A stretch of 64,000 nucleotides of DNA. Source: Planosporangium mesophilum. Lineage in GTDB: Bacteria > Actinomycetota > Actinomycetes > Mycobacteriales > Micromonosporaceae. Made by a program: the position numbers and the translations under genes. Below are positions 24,788 to 34,344 of the stretch, piece by piece (the first letter of the stretch is position 1; the number at the start of each line of letters is the position of its first letter). The notes beneath the pieces were generated by a model. The model made no database searches, was not told where the DNA came from, and worked only from the letters and a program-made list of their open reading frames with translations. The stretch spans positions 124,001 through 188,000 of the forward strand of contig NZ_BOON01000024.1 of NCBI RefSeq assembly GCF_016863255.1, read 5' to 3'.

Positions 24788-25219
24788 ATGGCCGGTACCA
24801 CTGGGTATCACTCGTTCGACACGACCGTTGACAAGACCAATCGGCTTCTCAAGGAGATCGAGCAGGAGTACGGGTGGCCCAAGGACCGCCGCAACCAGTC
24901 ATATGCCGCGCTCCGCGGAGTCCTGCACGCCCTTCGCGACCGCATGACGGTCGAGGAGGCCGCACAGTTCGCGGCGCAGCTACCGATGCTGGTCCGGGGC
25001 CTGTACTACGAGGGCTGGGACCCCTCGCACGTGCCCGTGCGGATGGGGCGGGACGAGTTCCTGGGCCGGGTCCGGCAGGAGTTCCCGTACGAGGTGAAGG
25101 GCGGCATCCAGCCACTGTGCTCCACGGTGCTGCGGGCCTTGAAGCTCTACGGCACCGAGGGGGAGTGGGCGGACATCAGGGCGAGCATGCCCAAGGAGCT
25201 CGCCACGGTGGTCCCGTAG
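24788..25219 (+). CDS. DUF2267 protein, single domain
   Basis: A 143-residue cytoplasmic protein with one DUF2267 unit: helix LLKEIEQEYGWPKDRRNQSYAALRGVLHALRDRMTVEEAAQFAAQLPMLVRGLYYEGW, then a C-terminal FLGRVRQEF...LRALKLY part. The YEGWDPS signature is frequent in the short actinobacterial form. ATG 24788 follows AGGAGGG. Together with the two-unit DUF2267 protein at 21971 it frames the Dps/S4 block. The stop sits at the left copy of a 17-bp degenerate duplication. Confidence 0.9.
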   Translation: MAGTTGYHSFDTTVDKTNRLLKEIEQEYGWPKDRRNQSYAALRGVLHALRDRMTVEEAAQFAAQLPMLVRGLYYEGWDPSHVPVRMGRDEFLGRVRQEFPYEVKGGIQPLCSTVLRALKLYGTEGEWADIRASMPKELATVVP

Positions 25220-25240
25220 CTGACCCGGTGCCGTAGCCGA
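25214..25240. repeat. Degenerate 17-bp-period duplication at a stop codon
   Basis: CCGTAGCTGA at 25214 recurs as CCGTAGCCGA at 25231. The first contains the TAG stop of the DUF2267 gene. Confidence 0.6.
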
Positions 25241-25281
25241 CATCCACCGCGCGGCCGTGCCGGCCACCCGTGCCGCTCTCG

Positions 25282-25287
25282 TACGCT
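25282..25287 (+). promoter_or_regulatory. -10 element for a leaderless transcript (enoyl-CoA hydratase gene)
   Basis: TACGCT followed by GGCGCG and then the GTG at 25294. No Shine-Dalgarno is present, which supports this GTG as the start. Confidence 0.55.
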
Positions 25288-25293
25288 GGCGCG

Positions 25294-26121
25294 GTGATCA
25301 GTACATGCTTGAGTGACGGCCGCGCCGAGATCGAGTCGGGCGTCGACGGCCTGCGGGCGGCCGTGGGCGTCGACGGCGTGGCCGTCCTGACGATCGACCG
25401 GCCGGAAAAGCGCAACGCCGTGACGCTGGCGATGTGGCGCGCCCTGCCGGGCCTGCTCGGCGGGCTGGCCCACGATCCTCGGGTACGGGTACTGATGCTG
25501 ACCGGGTCGGGCGGCACCTTCTCGGCCGGGGCGGACATCGCCGAGCTGCTGCACGTGTACGGCGATCCGGAGCGCGCGGACGCGTACCACGCGACGAACG
25601 TCGCCGCCGAGGAGGCCCTCGCCGCGTTCCCCCGGCCGACGATCGCGGCCATCGCCGGGGCGTGCGTCGGGGGCGGATGCCAGCTCGCCGTCGCCTGCGA
25701 CCTGCGCCTCGCGGACTCCGGGGCCCGGCTCGGGATCACGCCGGCGAAGCTGGGCGTGGTGTACCCGGCGGTGCCGGCCGCCCGGCTGGTACGGCTGGTC
25801 GGGCCGGCGCGGGCGAAGTATCTGCTGTTCTCCGCCGACCTCGTCAGCGCCGACCGGGCCGCCCAGTTCGGCCTGGTCGACGAGGTGGTGGCCGACGGCG
25901 GGCTGGCCGAGCGGGCGCTCGCGTTCGCGCGGACCATCGCCGGGCGCTCGCCGCAGACGCTCGGTGCGGTCAAGGACGTGGTGAACGCGGTGGCCGCCGG
26001 TGCCGATCCGCAGGCCGCGATCGAGCCCTGGGAGCGCAGGTCGCGGTACTCCCCGGACGTACGGGAGGGGCTGGCCGCCTTCGTGGAGCGGCGCCAGCCG
26101 GTGTTCCCGCCCTTGGGCTGA
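25294..26121 (+). CDS. Enoyl-CoA hydratase/isomerase family protein
   Basis: A 275-residue crotonase-fold enzyme. The CoA-binding segment is RPEKRNAVTLAM, the first oxyanion-hole segment is GTFSAGADIAELL, and the second is IAGACVGGGCQLAVACDLRLA. The usual hydratase Glu positions cannot be fixed with certainty: the second catalytic Glu position near TPAKLGV appears not to be Glu, so isomerase or other crotonase chemistry is possible. GTG 25294 is chosen from the leaderless promoter; GTG 25270 would add eight residues. No other fatty-acid genes are nearby. The gene is followed by a heptamer array and the convergent diguanylate cyclase gene. Confidence 0.88.
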   Translation: MISTCLSDGRAEIESGVDGLRAAVGVDGVAVLTIDRPEKRNAVTLAMWRALPGLLGGLAHDPRVRVLMLTGSGGTFSAGADIAELLHVYGDPERADAYHATNVAAEEALAAFPRPTIAAIAGACVGGGCQLAVACDLRLADSGARLGITPAKLGVVYPAVPAARLVRLVGPARAKYLLFSADLVSADRAAQFGLVDEVVADGGLAERALAFARTIAGRSPQTLGAVKDVVNAVAAGADPQAAIEPWERRSRYSPDVREGLAAFVERRQPVFPPLG

Positions 26122-26130
26122 GATCTGCCC

Positions 26131-26165
26131 GATGCCCGATGCCCGATGCCCGATGCCCGATGCCC
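26131..26165. repeat. Heptanucleotide tandem repeat, five copies
   Basis: GATGCCC is repeated five times without interruption, directly between the convergent stop codons of the enoyl-CoA hydratase and diguanylate cyclase genes. Confidence 0.95.
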
Positions 26166-26170
26166 GTCGC

Positions 26171-27700
26171 TCAGGCGGCCGGCGCCGTCGCGATCTGAAA
26201 CCCACCCTTGCCGCGGACCTTGGCCGCGTACATCGCCTCGTCGGCCCGCTGCAGCAGGGCGCCGGCGTCGTCTCCGTTCTCGGCCCGAGCCGACGCGACG
26301 CCCACACTGGCCCCGACCCGGACTTCGGTCCCGGCCACCCGGCACGGCGCGTCGATCGCCCGTACGATGCGCGCGGCCGTCGCGGAGAGCCCGTCGGGCG
26401 ATGCCTGCTCGAGCAGGACCGCGAACTCGTCGCCGCCGAGCCGGGCCACCACGTCGGTCGACCGTACGCAGCCGCGTAACCGCGCCGCGACCTCGACCAG
26501 GACGGCGTCGCCGGCCGCATGCCCGAAGCGGTCGTTGACCGGTTTGAAATCGTCGAGGTCCACGAGCAGGACGGAGATCTCGCCGTCCCGGCGGACCCGC
26601 TCCATGGCCTCACCGAGCCGGTCGAGGAACATCGCCCGGTTCGCCAGGCCGGTCAGGCTGTCGGAGAACGCGATCTCGCGCAGCCGCGTCGCCAGGGCGT
26701 CGCGCTCCGCCAGCAGGTCCGCGTTGTCGGCGAACGCGACGAGCTGACGGGCCATCACGAGGCCGTTGCAGATGATCGCGCCGGCCAGCGCGATCCATGC
26801 CCGCAGGTCGAGCCCGTTGACGGCCAGAGTGACGGCCAGCAGTCCGTACGTGGCGGCGACGGCGAAGTACGGCAGGCGACTGTACGGCCGCTTGCGCGCG
26901 CCGCGCCGCATGCCGGGGCCGAGCAGGTACCGCTGGTGCTGCACCCAGGCGACCGTCAGCAGCAGCGCGTGGGCGACGAGCGCCGACGCGAAGATCCATC
27001 GTGCCTGGTCGGCGCGGGCCAGCGCGGGGCCGACCGCCCTGGCGACGCCCTCGACGACCGCCGCGATCGGTGCCATCACCCCGACATGCCAGCTGAACGG
27101 GGAAGTACCGCTCATGAACAGCCTGCCGACCGCGAACGCCGCCAGCATGGCGGTCATCGGGCCGACGGCCACGGCGCCGAGTTCGTGGATCAGGTTGCCC
27201 CGATCGAGCTGGACACCGGACATGGTCAGGTAGAGACCGTAGGTTCCGGCCGCCATGATCAGGATCGCGAGGTCGAGCCAGTAGCAGATGCGCTCGCGGG
27301 CCGACCGGCGCGGAATCGGGTACGTGAGCACCGCGGCGCTCAACATGACGCAACCGGCCGCGAGCGCGACGGTCCGGGCCAACCCGGTCCCGGTCTGGGC
27401 TGCGGCCGAGGTGGGGTCGACCGCGACGGCGAACACCTGGGCCCACTCGCCGGCGGCCCACACCGCGCCGGCGAGGCCGAAAGCCGTCCAGAACCGCCGC
27501 GCGGGGTCGGCGCGGTCCATGAGTCGGCTCGTCCGGTAGGCGTAGTAGGCCATCAGGGAGGCACAGACGGCGACGGCGAGCCAGGCGCTGGCGACCTGGA
27601 AGGTCGCTCCGCCGAGATCGAGTAGGTAGCTGCTGACCAGACCGCCTGTCACCACCGCGAGACAGGTCAGGAATGGGTCCCGATTCCCGAGCCTGCTCAT
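26171..27700 (-). CDS. Membrane-bound diguanylate cyclase (GGDEF)
   Basis: A 509-residue inner-membrane enzyme making c-di-GMP. The first 330 residues contain about ten hydrophobic segments, forming an integral sensor domain of unknown ligand. A short coiled linker (AERDALATRLREIAFSDSLTGLANRAMF) leads to the GGDEF domain, with the active-site GGDEF at about residue 422 and an RSTD inhibitory site five residues before it, so feedback inhibition is likely. No EAL or HD-GYP domain is attached. ATG 27700 lies behind GGAGG. It converges on the enoyl-CoA hydratase gene; no operon partner is visible. Confidence 0.93.
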   Translation of the reverse strand: MSRLGNRDPFLTCLAVVTGGLVSSYLLDLGGATFQVASAWLAVAVCASLMAYYAYRTSRLMDRADPARRFWTAFGLAGAVWAAGEWAQVFAVAVDPTSAAAQTGTGLARTVALAAGCVMLSAAVLTYPIPRRSARERICYWLDLAILIMAAGTYGLYLTMSGVQLDRGNLIHELGAVAVGPMTAMLAAFAVGRLFMSGTSPFSWHVGVMAPIAAVVEGVARAVGPALARADQARWIFASALVAHALLLTVAWVQHQRYLLGPGMRRGARKRPYSRLPYFAVAATYGLLAVTLAVNGLDLRAWIALAGAIICNGLVMARQLVAFADNADLLAERDALATRLREIAFSDSLTGLANRAMFLDRLGEAMERVRRDGEISVLLVDLDDFKPVNDRFGHAAGDAVLVEVAARLRGCVRSTDVVARLGGDEFAVLLEQASPDGLSATAARIVRAIDAPCRVAGTEVRVGASVGVASARAENGDDAGALLQRADEAMYAAKVRGKGGFQIATAPAA

Positions 27701-27817
27701 ACTCCTCCAATGACACGACGCATGCGCGTCAATGTGGACAGTTACGATCCCAGGCGTCTCTTCGGCCCGTACCGTCCGGTGCTGAGGGGTTTTGGCCGGT
27801 TGGTAGGCCGACCGTCG

Positions 27818-28837
27818 TCAGGCGGACTCGCGCACGACCAGTTCGGTGGGGAGCAGCGTGGCCCGCTCGATCGTCTCCCCGCCGGCGAGCCGCAGCAGCT
27901 GGCGGGCCATCGTACGGCCGATGTCCATGATCGGCTGGCGGACCGTGGTCAGCGGCGGCTCGGTGTAGCGGGCGATCTCGGTGTCGTCGAAGCCGACCAC
28001 CGCCACGTCGTCGGGTACCCGCCGGCCGGCCTGGCGCAGCGCCCGCATCGCCCCCTCCGCCATCAGATCGGAGGCGACGAAGACCGCGTCCAGGGACGGG
28101 TCGTCGGCGAGTAGTTGGCGCATGGCCTCGGTACCCGATTCGCGGGTGAAGTCGCCGATGGCGATGATCGAGCGGCGGTCGGAGTCCCGCAGCTCCGCGC
28201 GGTACCCGCTGAGCCGGTCGACCCCGCCGACCATGTCCTGCGGTCCGGCGATGGTGGCGATGCGCCGCCGGCCGGAGCCGACGAGGTGGCGTACCGCGAG
28301 CCGGGCACCGTCGGCGTTGGCGACGTCCACGTACGGCACGGTCGTTCCGCCCAGGGGCCGGCCGTTGACCACCACCGGGATGCCCCGCCGGGCGAGCGTG
28401 CCGGGCAGCGGGTCGGCGCCGTGCATGGAGGCGACCATGACGCCGTCGACGTGGCCGCCGATCGCGTACTGCTCCACCCGGTCGTGGCTCGCCGCGGAGT
28501 TGACCATCATCAGGACGAGCTGCTTGCCGGCGGCGTCGAGCACCTGGCTCACGCCCTGCACGATGGTGGGGAAGAACGGGTCGTCGGAGAAGACCCGGCC
28601 GGCGGACTCGGTCAGTACCAGGGCGATCGAGTCGGTGCGCTGGGTGACCAGGCTGCGGGCCGCCTGGTTGGGCACGTACCCGAGGTCGGAGACGGCGCGC
28701 AGGACCGCCTCGCGGATGTGCGGTGCGACGGTCGGGGAGCCGTTCACGACCCGGGAGGCCGTCGCCCGCGACACCCCGGCCCGGCTGGCAACGCTCTCCA
28801 GGGTCGGCCGCTCGCGGCCGGGCGCCCCAAGGCTCAT
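27818..28837 (-). CDS. LacI-family transcriptional regulator
   Basis: A 339-residue repressor. Residues about 10-60 form the LacI helix-turn-helix and hinge ([36 protein letters not shown]), followed by the periplasmic-binding-protein-like sugar-sensing domain ([38 protein letters not shown]). ATG 28837 has a GGGAGGAC Shine-Dalgarno. It is divergent from the GH1 beta-glucosidase and xylulokinase genes, and a near-perfect palindrome in the spacer is a likely operator, so it probably represses these genes until a beta-glucoside-derived inducer is present, which is inference. Confidence 0.93.
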   Translation of the reverse strand: MSLGAPGRERPTLESVASRAGVSRATASRVVNGSPTVAPHIREAVLRAVSDLGYVPNQAARSLVTQRTDSIALVLTESAGRVFSDDPFFPTIVQGVSQVLDAAGKQLVLMMVNSAASHDRVEQYAIGGHVDGVMVASMHGADPLPGTLARRGIPVVVNGRPLGGTTVPYVDVANADGARLAVRHLVGSGRRRIATIAGPQDMVGGVDRLSGYRAELRDSDRRSIIAIGDFTRESGTEAMRQLLADDPSLDAVFVASDLMAEGAMRALRQAGRRVPDDVAVVGFDDTEIARYTEPPLTTVRQPIMDIGRTMARQLLRLAGGETIERATLLPTELVVRESA

Positions 28838-28964
28838 GCTGTCCTCCCGCTCAGCGATGGCTGCTCCCTCCATCGTGCCGTGCCGGACGCCCGACGGCGG
28901 CCCCCGGCCGGTCGGGCGCGCCCGGCACCGCTCTCCGCGCTGCGGAGTGGGTACGTTCGGGATT

Positions 28965-28978
28965 ATTCTCTAGAAAAT
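28965..28978. promoter_or_regulatory. Candidate LacI operator palindrome
   Basis: ATTCTCTAGAAAAT is a near-perfect palindrome centred on CTAG, in the most AT-rich part of the spacer between the LacI gene and the GH1 gene, 22 bp before the GH1 start. Size and symmetry fit LacI-family operators. Confidence 0.55.
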
Positions 28979-28999
28979 CATGCGGGGGACGGTGAAGCG

Positions 29000-30457
29000 T
29001 TGAGCGCGCAGGCGTCCGTGGCCGGCTCGTCGGAGGCGATCGAGCGGCTTGAGTTCCCACCCGGCTTCCTCTGGGGCGCGGCGACGGCCGCGTACCAGAT
29101 CGAGGGCGCGGCGACGGAGGACGGGCGTACCCCGTCGATCTGGGACACCTTCTCGGCCACGCCGGGTAAGGTCCTGAACGGGGACACCGGTGCGGTGGCG
29201 GCCGACCACTACCACCGGCACGCCCAGGACATCGTCATCATGCGAGCGCTGGGCCTGAACGCCTACCGCTTCTCGATCAGCTGGCCACGGGTACGGCCGG
29301 CCGGCAGCGGCCCGGTCAACCCCGCCGGCATGGGCTTCTACGACCGGCTCGTGGACGACCTGCTCGGCGCCGGGATCAAACCGGTCGCCACCCTGTACCA
29401 CTGGGACCTGCCGCAGGAGCTGGAGGACGGCGGCGGCTGGCCCAACCGGGACACCGCGTACCGGTTCGCCGACTACGCCGCGCTGGTCGCCCGCCACCTC
29501 GGCGACCGGGTCACGCTCTGGGCCACGCTCAACGAGCCGTGGTGCTCGGCGTTTCTCGGGTACGCCTCCGGCGAGCACGCTCCGGGGCGTACCGAGCCGG
29601 CCGCCGCCCTGGCCGCCGCCCACCACCTGCTGCTGGGGCACGGCCTCGGGGTACGGGCGCTGCGGGAGGGCGGGCTGCGCCCCGACGCCCAGGTGTCCTT
29701 GGTGATCAACCCGACCGCGGTACGCCCGGTCAGTACGGGGGCGGACGACGTCGACGCGGCCCGCCGCATCGACGGTCTGATGAACCGGATCTGGCTCGAC
29801 CCGGTGCTGCGCGGGGAGTACCCGGCCGACGTGCGGGCCGACACCGCGCACCTGACCGACTGGGGCTTCGTGCGGGACGGGGATCTGGGGATCATCGCCA
29901 CGCCGATCGACCTGCTGGGCGTCAACTACTACCAGCCGATGGTGGTCGGCGCCGGTGAGGCGCCCGGACCGGTCCCGGTCGGCTCACCCGAGGCGGTGCG
30001 TCCGGCGTCGGCGTGGCCGGGCAGCGAGCACGTGCGCTTCCACCAGGCGCCGGGTCCACTCACCGACATGGGCTGGTCGGTCGACGCGACCGGGCTGCGC
30101 GAGCTGCTGGGGCGGATCCGGGCCGACTACGGCGATGTCCCGATCGTCATCACCGAGAACGGCGCGGCCTACCCGGACGAGCCGGACCCGACCGGTGAGG
30201 TACATGACCCGGACCGGGTGGCGTACCTGCGCGAGCACCTCACCGCCGCGCACGAGTCGCTGCGCGACGGCGTGGACCTGCGGGGCTACTTCGTCTGGTC
30301 GCTGCTGGACAACTTCGAGTGGGCGTGGGGGTACTCGAAGCGGTTCGGGATCGTCCACGTCGACTACGCCACCCAGCGGCGCACCCTCAAGGACAGCGCG
30401 TACTGGTACCGCGACGTGATCGCGAACGGCGGGGTACCGGTTAACCTGTCGGCATGA
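29000..30457 (+). CDS. GH1 beta-glucosidase
   Basis: A 485-residue cytoplasmic retaining beta-glycosidase that hydrolyses cellobiose and other beta-glucosides. The family opening [19 protein letters not shown] is present; the acid/base Glu is residue 179 in TLNEPW and the nucleophile Glu is about residue 386 in ITENGAAY. The end [24 protein letters not shown] is typical. The only in-frame start near the family N-terminus is TTG 29000, preceded by GGGGGA, so an unusual TTG start is proposed. The stop overlaps the xylulokinase start (ATGA). Likely controlled by the LacI protein at 27818 through the palindrome at 28965. Confidence 0.93.
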   Translation: MSAQASVAGSSEAIERLEFPPGFLWGAATAAYQIEGAATEDGRTPSIWDTFSATPGKVLNGDTGAVAADHYHRHAQDIVIMRALGLNAYRFSISWPRVRPAGSGPVNPAGMGFYDRLVDDLLGAGIKPVATLYHWDLPQELEDGGGWPNRDTAYRFADYAALVARHLGDRVTLWATLNEPWCSAFLGYASGEHAPGRTEPAAALAAAHHLLLGHGLGVRALREGGLRPDAQVSLVINPTAVRPVSTGADDVDAARRIDGLMNRIWLDPVLRGEYPADVRADTAHLTDWGFVRDGDLGIIATPIDLLGVNYYQPMVVGAGEAPGPVPVGSPEAVRPASAWPGSEHVRFHQAPGPLTDMGWSVDATGLRELLGRIRADYGDVPIVITENGAAYPDEPDPTGEVHDPDRVAYLREHLTAAHESLRDGVDLRGYFVWSLLDNFEWAWGYSKRFGIVHVDYATQRRTLKDSAYWYRDVIANGGVPVNLSA

Positions 30458-31866
30458 CGAAAGTCGCCGGCATCGATTCCTCCACCCAGTCGACCAAGAT
30501 CGTGGTCTGTGACGCCGACACCGGGAAGGTCGTCGGCGAGGCCAGCGCGCCCCACCCGGACGGGACCGAGGTACACCCGGACGCCTGGTGGGAGGCCTTC
30601 TCGGCGGCGAGCGCGGGCGGGCTGCTCGACGACGTCGCCGCGATCGGTGTCGGCGCCCAGCAGCACGGCCTCGTCGCCCTGGACGAGGCAGGGGAGGTCG
30701 TGCGGCCCGCGCTGCTGTGGAACGACACCCGCTCGGCGGCCGCCGGCGAGGAGCTCATCCGTGACCTCGGTGGACCGGCGGCGTGGGCGGAGGCGGTCGG
30801 CTCGGTACCGGTCGCCAGCTTCACCGTCACGAAGCTGCGCTGGCTTGCCGAGCACGAGCCGGACCTGGCCGCGCGGGTCACCGACGTGATGCTGCCCCAC
30901 GACTGGCTGACCTGGCGGCTGCTGGCGCCGGGGTCGACCCCGGCCACCGACCGGGGCGACGCCTCCGGCACCGGGTACTGGTCGCCCGCGACGGGCGAGT
31001 ACCGCGAGGACATCCTGGAGCGGGCGTTCGGCCGGGTGCCGCGGCTGCCCCGGGTGCTGGGCCCGGCCGAGGCGGCCGGCGAGACCCGGACCGGGGTGCT
31101 GCTGTCCGCCGGTACCGGTGACAACATGGCGGCCGCCCTCGGCCTGGACGCCCGCCCCGGCGACGTCGTCGTATCCCTGGGTACCAGTGGGACCGCGTTC
31201 GCCGTACACGGCGCGCCGGTCGCCGACGCCTCCGGTACGGTCGCCGGCTTCGCCGACGCCACCGGCGGGTACCTGCCGCTGGTCTGCACACTCAACGCGG
31301 CGCGGGTGCTCACCGCGACGGCGGCGATGCTCGACACCGACCTGGCCGGGCTGGACCGGCTGGCGCTCGAAGCCCCGGCCGGTGCCGACGGGCTGGTCCT
31401 GCTGCCGTACCTGGAGGGGGAGCGTACGCCCAACCTGCCGGACGCCACCGGTACCCTCGCCGGGCTCCGACGGACCAACATGACGCCGGCGAACCTGGCC
31501 CGCGCGGCGGTCGAAGGCATGCTGTGCGGCCTGGCCGACGGACTGGCGGCGCTGCGCGTGTTCGGCGTCGAGGTGCGCCGGGTCCTGCTGATCGGTGGGG
31601 CGTCGCGCTCCCGCGCAGTGCGCGCCATCGCGCCGACCGTGTTCGGCGCGCCGGTCGTGGTACCCGAGCCGGGCGAGTACGTGGCGCTCGGCGCCGCCCG
31701 GCAGGCGGCGTGGGCGCTGTCCGGGAGCGCCGAGCCGCCGACCTGGCGCGCGGACGAGTCCAGCGCTGAGGAGTCCGCTGTGGAGTTCGGGCAGGACGAC
31801 GCGGAGGCGGGGGAGCGGGTCCGGATCGCGTACGCGGCGACGCGAGCGGCCATGTACGGCGGCTGA
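30454..31866 (+). CDS. xylB: Xylulokinase (FGGY family)
   Basis: A 470-residue cytoplasmic kinase phosphorylating D-xylulose for the pentose phosphate pathway. The FGGY N-domain starts with [15 protein letters not shown]; the substrate loop [14 protein letters not shown] with WNDTRS follows; the C-domain has [19 protein letters not shown] and [15 protein letters not shown], where the ATP-binding Gly segment lies. Length is as usual. Overlap of 4 bp with the GH1 gene shows coupling. No xylA is visible, so the xylulose may come from elsewhere, or the substrate may be another ketose. Confidence 0.92.
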   Translation: MTKVAGIDSSTQSTKIVVCDADTGKVVGEASAPHPDGTEVHPDAWWEAFSAASAGGLLDDVAAIGVGAQQHGLVALDEAGEVVRPALLWNDTRSAAAGEELIRDLGGPAAWAEAVGSVPVASFTVTKLRWLAEHEPDLAARVTDVMLPHDWLTWRLLAPGSTPATDRGDASGTGYWSPATGEYREDILERAFGRVPRLPRVLGPAEAAGETRTGVLLSAGTGDNMAAALGLDARPGDVVVSLGTSGTAFAVHGAPVADASGTVAGFADATGGYLPLVCTLNAARVLTATAAMLDTDLAGLDRLALEAPAGADGLVLLPYLEGERTPNLPDATGTLAGLRRTNMTPANLARAAVEGMLCGLADGLAALRVFGVEVRRVLLIGGASRSRAVRAIAPTVFGAPVVVPEPGEYVALGAARQAAWALSGSAEPPTWRADESSAEESAVEFGQDDAEAGERVRIAYAATRAAMYGG

Positions 31867-31904
31867 TCCGCCCATGCGCCGCGAGAGGGGCGCAGCGCAA
31901 GGGA

Positions 31905-33491
31905 TCAGTCCGGGAGGTCGCGCCGGGAGAGCCGTACCTCCTCGGCGTCGAGCTGCGCCTGGATCTGCCGGAGCGCGGTGTCGTCGATGCGCTCCTCATC
32001 GCGCAGCCGCACGATGGTCTGCCGCTTGCGGTCGAGCAGTCCGAGACGTAGGGACCGGAAATCAGACTCGGCCCGGCGGCCCGGGTTGGGATCGGCCTCG
32101 TCGCCGTGTGCGCGCAGCACCTTGAGATGCTTCTCGTACTCGGCGCGCATCCGGTCCACGACCCGCGGGTCGATGCCGCGGTCGGCGGCGATCTTGCCCA
32201 TCGCGGCGAGGGCCTCCTCGGTGGCCACGGTCTCGGCCAGGTGGCGCTCCTCCTCGACGCTGGTGTCGGCCACCAACCGGGTCCAGCGCACCACGAGCGG
32301 CAACGCCGGGCCCTGCAGCAGGAGGCTGACCACGATGACTCCGGCCGTCACAAAAATGATCTCGTCTCGGGCCGGGAACGGCGCGCCGGAGGCCACCCGC
32401 TCGGGTACGGCGAGGGCAGCGGCCAGTGACACCGCACCGCGGAAGCCCGACATGGAGCCGATCAGCCAGTCGCCGGCGTAGATCTCCCGCGCGGGCCGCC
32501 CGGTGAGCCGGTCCAGCCATCGCTGGAGGTGTCCCGAGACGAGCAGGCACGCGACTCGGACCCCGAGGATCACCGCCGAGACGGCGGCCACGGCGGTGAC
32601 GGCACTGCGCAGGTGGACGCTCGTGAGGTCCCGCAGCACGGTCGGCAGTTGCAGCCCCACGAGGACGAACAGGGTGGCGTTGAGCGCGAAGCTCGACAGT
32701 CTCCAGAACGCGAACGACTGCACGCGGGTGTCGGCGCGGACGACCAGAGGACCGATCCGGCTGAGGACGAGTCCGCAGACGACGACGGCGAGCACTCCGG
32801 AAGCGTGGACCAGTTCGGCCAGCAGGAAGGCGGTGAACGGGGTCAGCAGGCTGACGGTGTTCTCCAGCAGTGGGGCGTCGAGCAGGCGGCGCACCCGCAG
32901 CGACAGCCAGGCGGTGACCAACCCGGCTGCCGCGCCTCCCGCGTACGACAGCAGGAACAGCCCCAGCACATGGACCGGGCGCAGCCGCTGCTCGCTGACG
33001 GTGGCCGAGACCGCGATGCCGTAGATGACCAGCGCGGTGCCGTCGTTGATCAGGCTCTCCGCGCTGAGGATGTGCATCAGCCGCCGGGGAAGATTCCGGG
33101 CGAGCGCGGCGACGGCGGCGGCGTCCGTGGGTGCTACCGCGCCGCCGAGTACCCAGGCGGGCCGCCACGGTAGGCCGAGGGCGTGGGCGACCGCCGCCAC
33201 GGCGGCGGCGGTCGCGACGACCAGGCCGATGGTGACCAGCGCGACGAGGACCAGGTTGCTGCGGATCTCGCGGAGCGATGTGGTCAGGCTCTCCCAGTAC
33301 AGCAGCGCCGGCAGGAACAGCAGCAGCACCACCACCGGCGGCAGGCTGATGGCGTGGAGCGCGGGCACGAACCCCAGCAGCACACCGGAGAGCAGCCAGA
33401 ACACCGGAGCGGGAACGCCAAGCCGGTGCGCGGCCATCCCGCCCAGCAGCACGGCGACCCCGAGGACGACGACGAGTTCAAGACCGAGCAC
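31905..33491 (-). CDS. CPA1-family Na+/H+ antiporter
   Basis: A 528-residue inner-membrane antiporter. About 12 membrane segments cover residues 1-410, including the ion-binding region with TDAAAVAALARNLPRR and the conserved AESLINDGTALVIYG helix, where the Asp is essential in NhaP/NHE proteins. The C-terminal 115 residues are a charged cytoplasmic tail with coiled character (HLAETVATEEALAAMGKIAADRG, EKHLKVLRAHGDE), like the regulatory tails of this group. It exports Na+ or K+ against protons, helping pH and salt homeostasis. GTG 33491 follows GGAGGAAC. It converges on xylB. Confidence 0.92.
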   Translation of the reverse strand: MLGLELVVVLGVAVLLGGMAAHRLGVPAPVFWLLSGVLLGFVPALHAISLPPVVVLLLFLPALLYWESLTTSLREIRSNLVLVALVTIGLVVATAAAVAAVAHALGLPWRPAWVLGGAVAPTDAAAVAALARNLPRRLMHILSAESLINDGTALVIYGIAVSATVSEQRLRPVHVLGLFLLSYAGGAAAGLVTAWLSLRVRRLLDAPLLENTVSLLTPFTAFLLAELVHASGVLAVVVCGLVLSRIGPLVVRADTRVQSFAFWRLSSFALNATLFVLVGLQLPTVLRDLTSVHLRSAVTAVAAVSAVILGVRVACLLVSGHLQRWLDRLTGRPAREIYAGDWLIGSMSGFRGAVSLAAALAVPERVASGAPFPARDEIIFVTAGVIVVSLLLQGPALPLVVRWTRLVADTSVEEERHLAETVATEEALAAMGKIAADRGIDPRVVDRMRAEYEKHLKVLRAHGDEADPNPGRRAESDFRSLRLGLLDRKRQTIVRLRDEERIDDTALRQIQAQLDAEEVRLSRRDLPD

Positions 33492-34297
33492 GACGTTCCT
33501 CCGAAGCGCGACCCAGGCCGGCGCTTGCCGATCTCCAGGCCCGTACGGCCGGTGAGCCCTCGCCCGGCCCGGCGTGACCGGGCACGCCTACGATCTCGGC
33601 GAGACGTCCGCGTGGCGGCGCCGGACGTGTCGAACGTCATGGCGATAGGGGCGCCAACTGGTGGGGTGGGCCGCCGGATACTCGGGTCATTGACCACGAG
33701 CCGGCGAACGCACGGTGACCGCCTCGGTCCCGTCGTTCGAAGCCCGGGCCGGCCTTGCCGGCCGAGGCTGTCTCACACCATCGGTGATGATCACGCGTAC
33801 ACGACCCACATTTTGGACGAGTCAGATCACCAGCACCGTCAAGGTCGCTTTGTCTTCGTCCGAGCCGCCCCGACACGTCGCTGTTTTCCCTGCGTAACCG
33901 GTTGTCGAAGCCACCCGGCACCCTCGGGTCGGTCATACCCAGCACCAGACCGCCAACCGCATGCCGGCCTGTTATCTGGCACGGGCCGGTGGCCCCGCCG
34001 GGAACAGGCCTGCTGGCAGACCCTGCCGGTTCATCCGCGCGGGGTAGTTTCGGTCGATGGGATCCGGTGGCGCCAGGTGCGCCTCTCGGTCTCGCATCCC
34101 GGCCTGCGGGGACGGACGCTTCGGGTGAAGATCGATCGGCTGACCGCTGCGGGCAAGACCAGCTTCGGTCATGAGCAACGCCTTCGACTCGCCGGCCGCC
34201 GCGAGGCTCTTGCTCGAACCGGCCGGCGGCGGCTCCGGTGACTGCGTGCTGTGCAGCATCGACCGCTTACTCAGGCGGACCACTCCGACTCGGAGCG
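33492..34297. other. About 800 bp with no recognisable intact gene
   Basis: Several short overlapping frames exist on both strands but none combines a good start, consistent third-position G/C and family character. Base composition is more even than in neighbouring genes, especially 33760-33990, suggesting decayed sequence. A short translated stretch near 34050-34170 (VSVDGIRWRQVRLSVSHPGLRGRT) faintly resembles the C-terminal beta-strand part of integrase-type transposases, but this is weak. Confidence 0.45.
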
Positions 34298-34344
34298 ACC
34301 ACGGATGCCAGGCGCGGCGGCAGCGCCGGCCTGGCATCCGTGGT
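34298..34344. terminator. Strong hairpin terminator
   Basis: Perfect 16-bp arms ACCACGGATGCCAGGC (34298-34313) and GCCTGGCATCCGTGGT (34329-34344) with a 15-nt G/C-rich loop. The right arm directly abuts the stop codon of the frameshifted minus-strand gene, so it terminates that operon. Confidence 0.88.
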
